Shown piece after piece: positions 1 through 7,775 of a stretch of 11,896 nucleotides of DNA; position 1 is the first letter of the stretch, and each line of letters opens with the position of its first letter. The stretch spans positions 1 through 11,896 of the forward strand of contig CAJGBT010000029.1 in the NCBI GenBank assembly GCA_904501665.1, read 5' to 3'. The notes beneath the pieces are model-generated. The model did no database searches. It was not told the origin of the DNA and was given only the letters and a program-made list of their open reading frames with translations. Position numbers and translations under genes: made by a program. The stretch comes from an uncultured Bacilli bacterium (GTDB lineage Bacteria; Bacillota_I; Bacilli_A; Mycoplasmatales; Mycoplasmoidaceae).

Positions 1-142
1 AGGTACAACTAAATATGACAAATTATGTTGAATTTCACAATAATAAAAGATTAACCAAAATAGATGGTAAATGATTTACACCTACTGAATATGAAAAAAA
101 TTTATATAATGAAAGTGGGCAATTTATTTAAAACCGTCTACA
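1..142 (+). mobile_element. 3' end of an IS3-family (IS150-like) insertion sequence
   Basis: The first 131 bases encode the C-terminus of a putative IS3-type transposase. The following bases end in CTACA at 142. Read on the minus strand from 142, the end starts TGTAGACGGTTTT, which has the TG...CA terminus and T-rich inner part expected of an IS150-group inverted repeat. Immediately after 142 the Z1-domain reading frame becomes recognisable (I-L-Q-Q-A-R-F), so 142/143 is the likely insertion junction. The left end lies outside the window, so neither the partner repeat nor a target duplication can be checked. The transposase stop codon would lie inside or next to the terminal repeat. Confidence 0.45.
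3..131 (+). CDS. Transposase C-terminal fragment, probably IS3 family (OrfB)
   Basis: Only the last 42 residues are present; the gene continues upstream of the window. The frame is open from the left edge, has one TGA read as Trp, and stops with TAA at 129-131. The peptide contains N-Y-V-E-F-H-N-N-K-R followed by K-W-F-T-P-T-E-Y. This resembles the usual end of IS3-family integrase domains (Y-I-x-F-Y-N-N-x-R ... L-S-P-x-x-Y). The catalytic DDE residues would lie upstream and are not visible. The call rests on this short C-terminal signature and on the IS-like terminus just downstream. It could instead be the tail of an unrelated protein. Confidence 0.4.
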
Positions 143-921
143 ATCTTACAACAAGCTCGTTTCATTGGATACCGAGATGAATATAAAGAAAAGATAAGAA
201 TATTTTTAACTGATGATTTAATTAAAGACTACATAAATATTAATGAAAATTTACAATATTTTCAAACAATTATTAATGATAATCATGATTTTAGTAAAAT
301 AGCAAATTTTGTTCCAATTAATAATGATAATAATTTATACCCAACTAGAAAAAGTGTTGCTAATATAGATTATATTAGTGGAGACAATAAAATTGATATT
401 ATCAATAATAATTTTTATAAAAAACATGATAATGATTTAGATATTAATAATAAAAATTTTTTTGAGATAACAAATAGTTTAGAAAATAGTGGTTTTGATT
501 CTCAAAATAATAAGATATATGAATTTTCATCATATAAAAATTTTTGTGAAAAATATAATATAAAAAAAAATATAGTGAAATATCACAATTTTTTTCTAAT
601 TTGTGTGCAAGAGAAAATCAAGACAAGGTGTATATTGAAAAAATAACAAAAGATATAACTAAATTTAAAATTATAGTTAGAATATTAAAATTAAATACTC
701 GAATTGTCACAGAAAATAAAACAAGTACTTATGATACTATTGGTAAAGGAAATTATTCAAATAATGAACAAGAATTTTTATTAAAGGATAACATTTTATC
801 AATTGATATCATTCCTATTAATACCTATTATAAATCTAATCCTGATAATAAAAAATTAGTTTACCGAACAAGAATTTTTATTCCTAAAACTCTTTTAAAA
901 CAAACTGGATTCTTTTCCTAA
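143..921 (+). pseudogene. Z1-domain protein, C-terminal remnant, 5' truncated and frameshifted
   Basis: Read with one frame correction, this encodes about 260 residues. It begins I-L-Q-Q-A-R-F-I-G-Y-R-D-E-Y, then K-I-R-I-F-L-T. This matches the core signature of the Z1 domain (DTLLQ-x-x-R-x-x-GYR ... R-I-Y/F-L), found in proteins encoded with restriction-modification genes and thought to act in restriction. The G-G-x-x-L-x-R-G-L-T segment expected just upstream is missing, so the N-terminal helicase-like part is gone, probably split off by the insertion sequence ending at 142. A second lesion lies in the nine-A run at 562-570: the frame is 2 (mod 3) before it and 1 after it, as if one A were missing. 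The downstream frame runs from 559 to TAA at 919-921. The stop overlaps by 4 bases the convergent endonuclease gene. The family call rests on one motif block and the length of the rest. Confidence 0.6.
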
Positions 922-1757
922 TTATTTTCTACTAATTTTTTAATATTTTCAAAGAAGAATTTATGATTTCAAATATAGCCTTTTTCAAATAATGGTTTTA
1001 AATCATTCCTAATAGATTTCATCCCTTGCCCATCTGCTAACCAAATAAAGGTATAATTACTTGATAAATTTTGTTTAATCTTATTATAGATTTCAAAATA
1101 ACTTCTAGCTGTTTCATTGATCTTTGAACCTTGCGTATTATAAAAGCTTGATTCTATTAACCATGTTTTATGGGTTAACTTATTACAAATTACAATATCA
1201 ACCTTTTTATGTTTAAAATTTTCTACTTCTTTATTGATTTGCTTTTGCTTATAGATTTCAATATTTTTAGAGTTTTTAAATAAAACTTTTAATTTTTCAA
1301 GAATTTGTTCTTCAATATCATTGCCATTACGATTTTTCCTAGCATTAGTATCCATTCCTACTTCTATCCCAAAGACATAATCTACAAAGCTTTTAATCTT
1401 ACCTTTTAAAATAAATTGAATAATTTCTGATTCAATAAATAAGGCAATAATTTTATTTTTATCAGATAGAATTTCTTCTACATTATATACTTGGTTACCT
1501 ATAATAAATTTTGTGTCCTTTTTTCTTATTGCTAGTAATAAGAAAATGGAATGAAAACAGTTAGGATTTTTTTCATATAAAAAAGATACTCTTTGTTTAA
1601 ATTCAGAAATGCTATTACATATTAAATAATTTAAACTATTTAAATCTGCTTCAATATTTTGCATGTTCTTAAAAATTTTTTTGACATCTACTATTCCTTG
1701 AATGTTAATTTCATTATCTTTTAATGTTTCTAAATATGTTTCAAAATTAAATTTCAT
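918..1757 (-). CDS. Type II restriction endonuclease, DpnII/MboI family (GATC)
   Basis: The product is 279 residues, close to the usual size of DpnII-type enzymes (about 290). These enzymes cut unmethylated GATC. The family signature is clear: G-I-E-V-G-M-D-T-N-A-R-K-N-R-N-G at residues 130-145, then V-D-I-V-I at 186-190, and the core L-I-E-S-S-F-Y-N-T-Q-G-S-K-I-N-E at about 200-215, where the family usually has L-I-E-T-N-F-Y ... G-S-K-L. The acidic residues D187 and E202 are the likely metal ligands of the PD-(D/E)XK fold. One TGA (residue 263) is read as Trp; stopping there would remove the last 17 residues. The ATG lies inside the end of the methyltransferase gene, an 11-base overlap with no good ribosome-binding site of its own, so translation is probably coupled. 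The gene converges on the Z1 remnant with a 4-base overlap. It looks intact. The family call is firm; the GATC specificity is inferred from the family and the Dam partner. Confidence 0.88.
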
Positions 1758-2589
1758 AATTAATTACCACAACTTCTTTTCCTGTTCCTTTTCTTTTATT
1801 TGCTTTTGAATTAATCATTCTGTTAGTGGTGATTGGAATAATATGAAAGTTGTCGTAAAGTTCATTAATTAGTTTGGTATTATGATTTGAAAGCATTCAT
1901 TTAACTTTCTTTTTATCTAATTCTTTTAGTTTATTAGCTAATAGGATTTGATTTTTTTGACCAAAAGCATCTTGATTATAGCTATCAAATCCTTTTGTAT
2001 CTAGTTCATAGTCATAAGGTGGATCACAATAAACAAAGTCGTCTTTTTTTGCCCTATCTAATACATCTAGATAACTTTTATTTAAAATGGTAATTTTATT
2101 TTTATTTAAATATTCATTTCATCACTTAATATTTTTTAGATCATATAATTTTAATTTTGATTTATTCTTATTATTCCATGGAACATTAAATTCTCCATTT
2201 GAATTAACTCGATACATACCATTAAAACATGTTTTATTTAAATAGATAAATCTAGCTGCATTTTTAAAATTATCTTGTTCAATATTTCTTCTAACTTTGT
2301 AATATAATTTTTGAGAATGATTTTCTTTATAAAAATTTAGGTTATTTATTACTGCTTTATAATCATTTTTTATACTCTTATAAGTATTAATCAATTCAGA
2401 ATTGATATCATTAATAATTGCCTTTTTAGGTCTCAAATAAGATAGCATTGCACCACCACCTAAAAATGGTTCAATATAAGTTTTAAAATCTTTAGGGATA
2501 TATTTATACAAATAAGTATTAATTACTCTTCTTTTTCCACCTACTCATTTAACAAAAGGGACATAATCACTATTATCAGAACTATTCAT
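1747..2589 (-). CDS. dam: Dam-type DNA adenine methyltransferase (GATC), DpnM-like
   Basis: This 280-residue protein should methylate the N6 of adenine in GATC and protect the host from the endonuclease downstream. It is an alpha-class enzyme of usual length. F-V-K-W-V-G-G-K-R-R (residues 12-21) is the N-terminal motif X, E-P-F-L-G-G-G-A-M (40-48) is the S-adenosylmethionine-binding motif I, and Y-C-D-P-P-Y (187-192) is the catalytic motif IV. The N-K-T-C-F-N-G-M-Y-R segment (118-127) matches the conserved Dam block ahead of the target-recognition part. Four TGA codons are read as Trp, one of them in motif X. The ATG at 2589 has an AAGGAG box 6 bases upstream and includes motif X, which supports this start. 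The stop lies inside the endonuclease gene, so modification is translated first from the same message. The protein looks intact. Confidence 0.93.
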
Positions 2590-2595
2590 ATAAAA

Positions 2596-2619
2596 CTCCT
2601 TATATTATTGGTAATTATA
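2596..2619 (-). promoter_or_regulatory. Ribosome-binding site and -10 box of the GATC methylase-endonuclease operon
   Basis: On the minus strand, AAGGAG lies at 2601-2596, six bases before the ATG at 2589. A perfect TATAAT lies at 2619-2614, which would give a short leader starting near 2607. A second TATAAT is at 2634-2629. No good TTGACA-type -35 box stands at 17 bases, which is common in mollicutes. The RBS is firm; the promoter is inferred from the hexamer. Confidence 0.5.
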
Positions 2620-2682
2620 CTTTACAAAATTATAAATTTAATGACAATTTAAATAATAATTGATGTCTTTTAACTCCTTATG

Positions 2683-2702
2683 TAATAATTTATAAATTAT
2701 TA
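2683..2702. repeat. 20-bp perfect AT-only palindrome in the intergenic gap
   Basis: TAATAATTTATAAATTATTA is its own reverse complement. It lies in the 173-bp gap between the 155-residue gene and the methylase promoter, which otherwise holds no ORF that I can support. A weaker inverted repeat (TTCAATAAT, four A, ATTATTTGAA) follows at about 2715-2737. Either could act as an operator or a weak terminator for the operon arriving from the right. In sequence this AT-rich, chance is also possible. Confidence 0.25.
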
Positions 2703-2762
2703 ATTATTAAAACTTTCAATAATAAAAATTATTTGAACTGTGAATAACATCTAAAAAATTCA

Positions 2763-3230
2763 TTATATAACTTCCTTTATCATATTCTTAATTTCTAAAT
2801 TATTATTTTTAAACATTTTTAAAATATCATCATAATCTAAATTAATATCCTTATTTTTTTTGATAAGAATTTCAATAATGATATTACTTTTGAAAAATAT
2901 TGAAATAATTACTTTTTCATTATTAGGAAACATAAATTCTAAATTTATGGAGAATTTCTTATCTTTAATTTTAATTTCTTTAATACTATCCTTTTTATTT
3001 CTGATATATTCTTTGTAATTTTTTACATTTTCAAGATTTATTGAAGAACTACAAGAGCCAAACAATTTTAAGTTATCTCAATTTGTATTTATTAAAATTG
3101 ATTGTTTTGAAACATACTTTAAAATATCTATTTCATCATTATAAAAGTAATGTTTTAAATTTTTATCATATTTAACAAAATTAAATCTATCGAAATTAAT
3201 TTTTTGAATATACTTAATTTTAATATACAT
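2763..3230 (-). CDS. Hypothetical protein, 155 residues, last gene of the minus-strand mod operon
   Basis: I do not recognise a family. One TGA is read as Trp (residue 51); reading it as a stop would leave only the last 100 residues. The protein is Lys/Ile/Asn-rich, with no transmembrane segment and no obvious catalytic motif. The second half (I-K-I-K-D-K-K-F-S-I-N-L-E-F, then K-V-I-I-S-I-F-F, then I-I-I-E-I-L-I) looks like alternating beta strands, followed by a charged helical tail. The ATG at 3230 has no Shine-Dalgarno box. If the upstream membrane-protein gene is read with one base restored, its stop (3237-3239) falls 6 bases before this ATG, so translation is probably coupled. It is the third gene after a Mod methyltransferase, which hints at an accessory role in that system, but the sequence does not show what it does. 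Confidence 0.6.
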
Positions 3231-3280
3231 TTTTCATTAAAAATATCTTGATTTTCATATATTAATAATTTTAGTTTCTT

Positions 3281-3631
3281 TTAATATATCTCTAAGTTTT
3301 TAATTGAATTTGTGATAACCTCATCTTGATATTCTTTTGAATTATATGATTCTATTTTTTTAAAGTGTATTTCGTTCTTAAAATGTTGTATACTCCTTCA
3401 AAGAATTCCTTGTTTAAAAATATCAATATATAAATTATCATCTTCATCATATTTATTTTTCAAACAAAGTGATTTATAAATTTCAAAAAAATTAGAAAGA
3501 TGAATTCAAGTTTTAATAATAGAATTCTTTCTTAGTGGCCCGATTATTGAAATTATAAGTGAAACAAATGCAACAAAAACTCCAATTGATGTTAATATTA
3601 TGGTTAATATCTCACCTAATGAAATTTCCAT
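3281..3631 (-). CDS. Small membrane-anchored protein downstream of mod, probably frameshifted near its end
   Basis: The 116-residue product starts with one long hydrophobic stretch (about residues 7-31, I-L-T-I-I-L-T-S-I-G-V-F-V-A-F-V-S-L-I-I-type) followed by P-L-R-K. It is therefore probably anchored by its N-terminus with the rest in the cytoplasm. Two TGA codons are Trp (residues 43 and 76). Its ATG shares a base with the TAA of the upstream mod gene (TAATG), with AAAGGA about 9 bases before it, which is typical of translational coupling. After S-I-K-N the frame stops at TAA 3281-3283. Adding one A to the five-A run at about 3297-3301 instead gives K-L-R-D-I-L-K-E-T-K-I-I-N-I-W and a stop at 3237-3239, just ahead of the next gene. 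I therefore suspect the real gene spans 3237-3631 (about 130 residues). The family is not recognised. Confidence 0.6.
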
Positions 3632-3981
3632 TATCTAAAGTCCTTTATTGACAAATCTTTATTAAATTCATTTTTATATAATTTTTTCATATCATTAATA
3701 TCTTCATATTCTCCATCAACATTATGAATAGGCTTAACTTTTAAATATTTCATTGAATTATCATTTAGTGATTTTTTATCTTTTGAATATTCTCAATCTA
3801 TTTTTTCTTTATTAGATCCTTCACCATTAATCACACGATATATTCTTTCTCTACATATATCTTGAGCAATATTGTTTTCATTATTAGTACATAAAATAAA
3901 TCTTCTATTTCCACCATCTTCTTCATTAAGTTCCATAACTACTTGAGCAGTTGTTTCTGAACCTGCAAAGAAGTCAAGGAT
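3631..3981 (-). repeat. Outer inverted arm, left copy (mod motif I and C-terminus)
   Basis: This is the gapless reverse-complement partner of 6422-6772, 351 bases each. By hand I count 42 mismatches (88% identity), including one identical run of 41 bases. It starts at I-L-D-F-F-A-G-S of motif I and runs to the mod stop codon. Confidence 0.88.
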
Positions 3982-5202
3982 TGTAGAATTTTTATTTGTA
4001 TGTAAATTTATTATAAATTTAATTAAGTCTGTTGACTTAGGTGTATCAAAATTTGCAACACCTATTTTTTTCAATTCATTTTTTGCTATTTGAAAACTTC
4101 CTACAAAATTTTGACTTTCAAAAAAATTGATAAATGGTTGCATTTCTTCATTATCATTTTCATCAAAATTTATTTTTTTAATTGAAAGCAATAAATTTGA
4201 AAATGCTTTTTCAATATTGTAATCTTTTTTATAAATTTTCAATCTTGGTACATTGTTACCACTAAAATATAAAGAAACCTTGCCTTTTTTAAACTCTTCT
4301 TTTGTGAATCTTCATGTTCTTTTGATTAAATTTCCATTGGGCAATTTAATTTCGAATGTTTTAGAATTGTTTTCATTTAATTTGTATGTTGCATTACTAC
4401 TAAATCATGGCCCATTAGGATCGTTGTCAGGATTTTCAAATGTTATAGTTTTATTTTCTTTTTTAGAAAATGAATTAATATTATTTTTGATTTTAGAATA
4501 GCATAGAATGTATTCAAAATCATTTCTTACATATTTAATTACTTTCATAGCTGAATTATTTGTTTGTCAAAGGAAATTGGTTATAAAATTCTCTTCGCCA
4601 AAAATTTCATCCATTAATACTTTCAAATAAGCTTGTTCATTATCATCAATTGAAACAAAAATTACTCCATCATCAGCAAGTAATTCTCTTGCAAGTTCTA
4701 ACCTTTTCTTCATAAAAGATAATCATTTTGAATGTTTAAATTGATCATTTTTTTCAACAAAATCATCATTGTAAACAAAATCTTTATTACCAGTATTATA
4801 AGGAGGATCAATATAGATAACATCTACTTTAATTCCTGATACTTGTAATGCTTTTAATGCATAATAATTATCACCTTCAATTAAAAGATGATTATTCTTT
4901 TCTTTTGGATTAATATGTAATTCTTTAACTTCTTCTAAACCAAAATAATTATCATTTAAAATTTGTTCCTCTTTTTGCTCTTCATAATTTAAAACTACAT
5001 TACCGTTATCATTGACTACTAATCCCAATTTATGATTTAATAAAGTTGATTTTAAAAAATCAAGTTCTTCCCTTGAAATATCCATTTTTTTAAGTTCACT
5101 TAAACTTAATTTATGTAGTTTGTTATATAGTTCTCTCTTAGAAAATTTCTTATAATTATCATTATTGGAACAATTTGATAATATTAATCCACAAAAAAAC
5201 AA
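3631..5202 (-). CDS. mod: Type III-like N6-adenine DNA methyltransferase (Mod), minus-strand copy
   Basis: This beta-class methyltransferase is about 520 residues. Catalytic motif IV (Y-I-D-P-P-Y-N-T-G) comes first, then D-G-V-I-F-V-S-I-D-D-N-E, a variable target-recognition segment (3982-4582), and the S-adenosylmethionine-binding motif I near the C-terminus (I-L-D-F-F-A-G-S-E-T-T-A). Motif I normally reads F-A-G-S-G-T-T; here Gly is Glu (GAA, where the plus-strand copy has GGA), which may weaken cofactor binding. Several TGA codons are Trp. The start is unclear. The frame is open to an ATG at 5289, but the first residues from there are a hydrophobic stretch absent from the paralogue, they overlap the divergent gene, and they lie upstream of the TATAAT at 5229-5224. 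Alignment to the other copy puts the natural start near 5175-5202, where only weak starts (TTG, TTA, ATA) exist. The stop overlaps the next gene (TAATG). Res is encoded in the opposite operon and would have to act in trans. Confidence 0.85.
4583..4947 (-). repeat. Inner inverted arm, left copy (mod motif IV region)
   Basis: This is the gapless reverse-complement partner of 5477-5841, 365 bases each. By hand I count 24 mismatches (about 93% identity). The longest identical runs are about 40 bases. The arm covers the conserved N-terminal part of Mod, including D-P-P-Y, and ends exactly where the target-recognition segments diverge. Confidence 0.9.
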
Positions 5203-5223
5203 ATCCTTATTAAAAATTTTGAT

Positions 5224-5229
5224 ATTATA
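5224..5229 (-). promoter_or_regulatory. -10 box for the minus-strand mod operon
   Basis: A perfect TATAAT on the minus strand would start transcription near 5217, about 15 bases before the first plausible start of mod. AAGGA lies at about 5208-5204. This favours a mod start downstream of 5217 and argues against the ATG at 5289. The best TTG-type hexamer upstream is too close (12 bases) to be a standard -35 box. Confidence 0.35.
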
Positions 5230-5263
5230 AAAAGGAATTAAAGACAATAATGTAAAAAAAGAT

Positions 5264-5270
5264 AAGGAGA
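5264..5270 (+). promoter_or_regulatory. Ribosome-binding site of the plus-strand mod gene
   Basis: AAGGAGA lies 8 bases before the ATG at 5279, a strong site that fixes this start. The divergent mod copy has no equally good site and start pair. Confidence 0.7.
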
Positions 5271-5476
5271 TATATAAAATGAGTTCCAATAAAGATAATT
5301 ATAAGAATATCTCTAAAAAAGAATTGTATGATAAATTATCTAAATTAACATTAAAGCAATTAAAAGATATTAGTTTAGATACTAATGATATTAACTATTT
5401 AAAAAACAAAATCTTAAATGATAAATTAGGTCTTGTTTTAAATTTTGAAGAAAAAGATGAATATTTAGATAATCAC

Positions 5477-5841
5477 TATTTTGGTTTAGAAGAAGTTAAA
5501 GAATTACATATTAATTCAAAAGATAAGAATAATCATCTTTTAATTGAAGGTGATAATTATTATGCTTTAAAAGCGTTACAAGTATCAGGAATTAAAGTGG
5601 ATGTTATTTATATTGATCCACCTTATAATACTGGCAATAAAGATTTTATTTATAATGATTCATTTGTTGAAAAAGATGATCAATTTAAACATTCAAAATG
5701 ATTATCTTTTATGAAAAAAAGATTAGAACTTGCAAGAGAATTGCTTGCTGATGATGGAGTAATCTTTGTTTCAATTGATGATAATGAATAAGCTTATTTA
5801 AAGGTATTAATGGATGAAATCTTTGGAGAGGAGAATTTTAT
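5477..5841 (+). repeat. Inner inverted arm, right copy (mod motif IV region)
   Basis: Partner of 4583-4947 in opposite orientation. The spacer between the arms (4948-5476) holds both mod N-termini and the shared divergent promoter region. The single C/T difference at 5789 creates the TAA in this copy. Confidence 0.9.
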
Positions 5842-6421
5842 TGCATGTTTAGCAAGAGAAACGAAAACAGGTGGAGGAAGATTTGGAAAACAATTTATTC
5901 AAAAAGATTTTGATTATCTAATTTGTTATTCAAAAAACATAAATTTAACAAATGAATTTAAAAAAGTTCAATCAAATTGAGATGATTATAAATATGAGGA
6001 CGAAAGAGGTAAATTTACCTTAAAACATCCGTTAGATGGTGGTTCTGGAAATGAAAAATATACTTTTGATATAAATATTAATAGCAAAATTTATAAACCA
6101 AGAACAAATTGATCATTTAGCAAAAACAGAATCAAATTTATGATTGAAAATAATTTTTTAGTTCCTAAAACTAATGGAATTATTTATGTTAAAAATTATA
6201 AAGATTGAGAAATTATTGATGATTTAGATGGTTATAAAATTAGTAAAAAAGAATCAGGAATTTGATGAAGTTCATCAAAATTAATAAATAAAAAATATAA
6301 TAATGCATCAGCTTCAAATGAGCTTAAAAAAATTTTAATGAATGATGATATATTTTCATACCCAAAACCAACTAAATTAATCCTAGATTTAATAAACATG
6401 GTTAATAAAAAAAACATCACA

Positions 6422-6772
6422 ATTCTCGATTTTTTTGCTGGTTCAGGAACTACAGCTCAAACTGCTATGGAATTAAATGAAGAAGATGGTGGTAACCGAA
6501 GATTTATTTTATGTACTAATAATGAAAATAATATTGCTCAAGATATATGTAGAGAAAGAATATATCGTGTAATAAATGGAGAAGGTTCAAAAAAAGAAAA
6601 AATAGATTGAAGATATTCTGAAACTAAAAAATCATTAAATGCTAATTCAATGAAATATTTAAGAGTTAAACCTATTCATAATGTTGATGGAGATTATGAA
6701 GAAATTAATGATATGAAAAAAATATATAAAAATGAATTTGATAAAGATTTATCAGTAAAGGATTTTAGGTAA
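6422..6772 (+). repeat. Outer inverted arm, right copy (mod motif I and C-terminus)
   Basis: Partner of 3631-3981 in opposite orientation. Similarity stops at the mod stop codon; the genes beyond it (KAP ATPase here, membrane protein on the other side) are unrelated. Confidence 0.88.
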
Positions 6773-6774
6773 AT

Positions 6775-7758
6775 ATGTACTATGTAGAAAATTTTAAAAA
6801 TACATTTAAAGAAATAATAAATAAGGGAATAAAAAATGATGATTTTAAATCTGAAAATATTTTAATTTCTTCAAAATTTGGTCAAGGTAAAACAACATTA
6901 AAAAATGAAATTATGAAAGATGAATATTTTTTGAATAATTTTTTAATAATTGATGTTGATATTTGAAGCAATAATAATATGAATATTGATGAAATAATAT
7001 TTATAGAAATTATCAAGCATGTCTCAAAAAATAGAGAAAAAGAATTTAAAAAAATAATGAAGGAGTCAGGAAAATGAATTTTAAACATTACATCAAAGAT
7101 ATTTCAAATTGATTTTTTAATTAATGAATTAGATAAAACAATTAAAAATATTAAAAATGATGAAATTAAAGTTGTGAATGAAATTATTGAACAAAAATAT
7201 ATAACCACAAAAACACTTCGTAGATACTTGAATGATATTATTAGTAAGTTAGGTAATGAAAAAATTATATTTTTATTTGATGAGTTGGATAGGTGTTCAA
7301 CTGAATTTATTAGAAAATTTTTTTCAAGTATAAAACAAATGCTAAATTCAAACCAAATAATTAATATAGTTTTCGCAAATACTGACTTTTTAAATTCAAT
7401 TTTTAAAAATGAAAGTTTAGATGATGAAAAATATATAGATAAATTTTTTAATCACATTTATGTAATAAATTCTTCAACGTTTGATTACTTATTCAATAAT
7501 TTATTTCCAGAATTTTGTAGAGAATTAAATATTAAAAATAAAAATATTTTAGAAGCAAACACACCTAATGTAGATTTTCCAACTTTAACTTATATTTTGA
7601 ACCAAAAAGTTTCTTTTAGAGACATAAATAAAAATATTGAATGATTAAAAAAAGTAATTATATTTGTTGATAAATATATATGTAAAAAAATGATACATCA
7701 AATTTACAATGAAGAAGAGAGAGAAATGGTAAAATTCATAGAAAAAAAGAATGACTAA
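6775..7758 (+). CDS. KAP-family P-loop NTPase encoded between mod and res
   Basis: The frame gives 327 residues with TGA as Trp. The Walker A motif is S-K-F-G-Q-G-K-T-T (33-41). The Walker B region is I-I-F-L-F-D-E-L-D-R-C (164-174), followed by F-I-R-K-F-F-S-S-I-K-Q-M-L and I-V-F-A-N-T-D-F-L. The D-E-L-D-R-C block, the following helix and the strand ending in D are the hallmark of the KAP family, STAND-like ATPases often found in bacterial defence loci and often linked to membranes. No transmembrane segment is visible here. The ATG lies 2 bases after the mod stop with no separate strong RBS, so translation is probably coupled. The frame ends after E-K-K-N-D just past a seven-A run (7742-7748). 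The next frame continues without a good start, so the C-terminus is probably in the following ORF. A KAP ATPase is not part of classical type III systems; I infer an accessory or sensing role. Confidence 0.8.
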
Positions 7759-7775
7759 TCTTTTTGTGTTTTGTA

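Larger units (their letters stand above)
5279..6772 (+). pseudogene. mod: Type III-like N6-adenine DNA methyltransferase (Mod), plus-strand copy with an in-frame stop
   Basis: One frame, with TGA as Trp, runs from ATG 5279 to TAA 6770-6772 (498 codons). It carries the same beta-class order as its divergent twin: D-P-P-Y-N-T-G (about residues 115-121), D-G-V-I-F-V-S-I-D-D-N-E, a target-recognition segment (about 5842-6421) unrelated to that of the twin, then an intact motif I, D-F-F-A-G-S-G-T-T. The only break is TAA at 5789-5791 (codon 171), where the twin has CAA (Gln), a single C-to-T change. Unless this is read through, only a 170-residue piece holding motif IV is made, without motif I. 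The lesion is recent, because the rest of the frame is clean. TAA is followed after two bases by the ATG of the KAP ATPase gene, and Res lies further downstream in the same operon. The family is certain; whether it is inactive rests on this one base. Confidence 0.88.

Noticed and set aside
2122..2511. A short methylase-like ORF of 129 codons standing alone
   Set aside because: It is an artefact of reading TGA as a stop; with TGA as Trp it extends at both ends into a full-length Dam methyltransferase (1747-2589).
2640..2680. A second AAGGAG box upstream of dam (about 2673-2678, minus strand) as the start of a leader peptide
   Set aside because: No start codon follows at a usable distance and no open frame of useful length is present.
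4253..4501. Plus-strand ORF of 82 codons
   Set aside because: It lies antisense inside the target-recognition segment of the minus-strand mod, has no RBS or family match, and is an expected shadow of an AT-rich gene. The same applies to minus-strand frames at 6232-6420, 6882-7088, 7736-7957 and 8593-8790.
5203..5289. Signal-peptide-like N-terminus of the minus-strand mod (hydrophobic extension from ATG 5289)
   Set aside because: It is absent from the 90%-similar paralogue, overlaps the divergent gene start, and lies upstream of the probable -10 box, so it is more likely chance open sequence in the promoter region than a secreted or lipoprotein leader on a DNA methyltransferase.
3631..6772. 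CRISPR or simple-sequence phase-variation repeats in the mod region
   Set aside because: No short spaced direct repeats and no tandem tri-, tetra- or pentanucleotide tracts are visible; the repetition is two pairs of long inverted arms that correspond exactly to gene domains.
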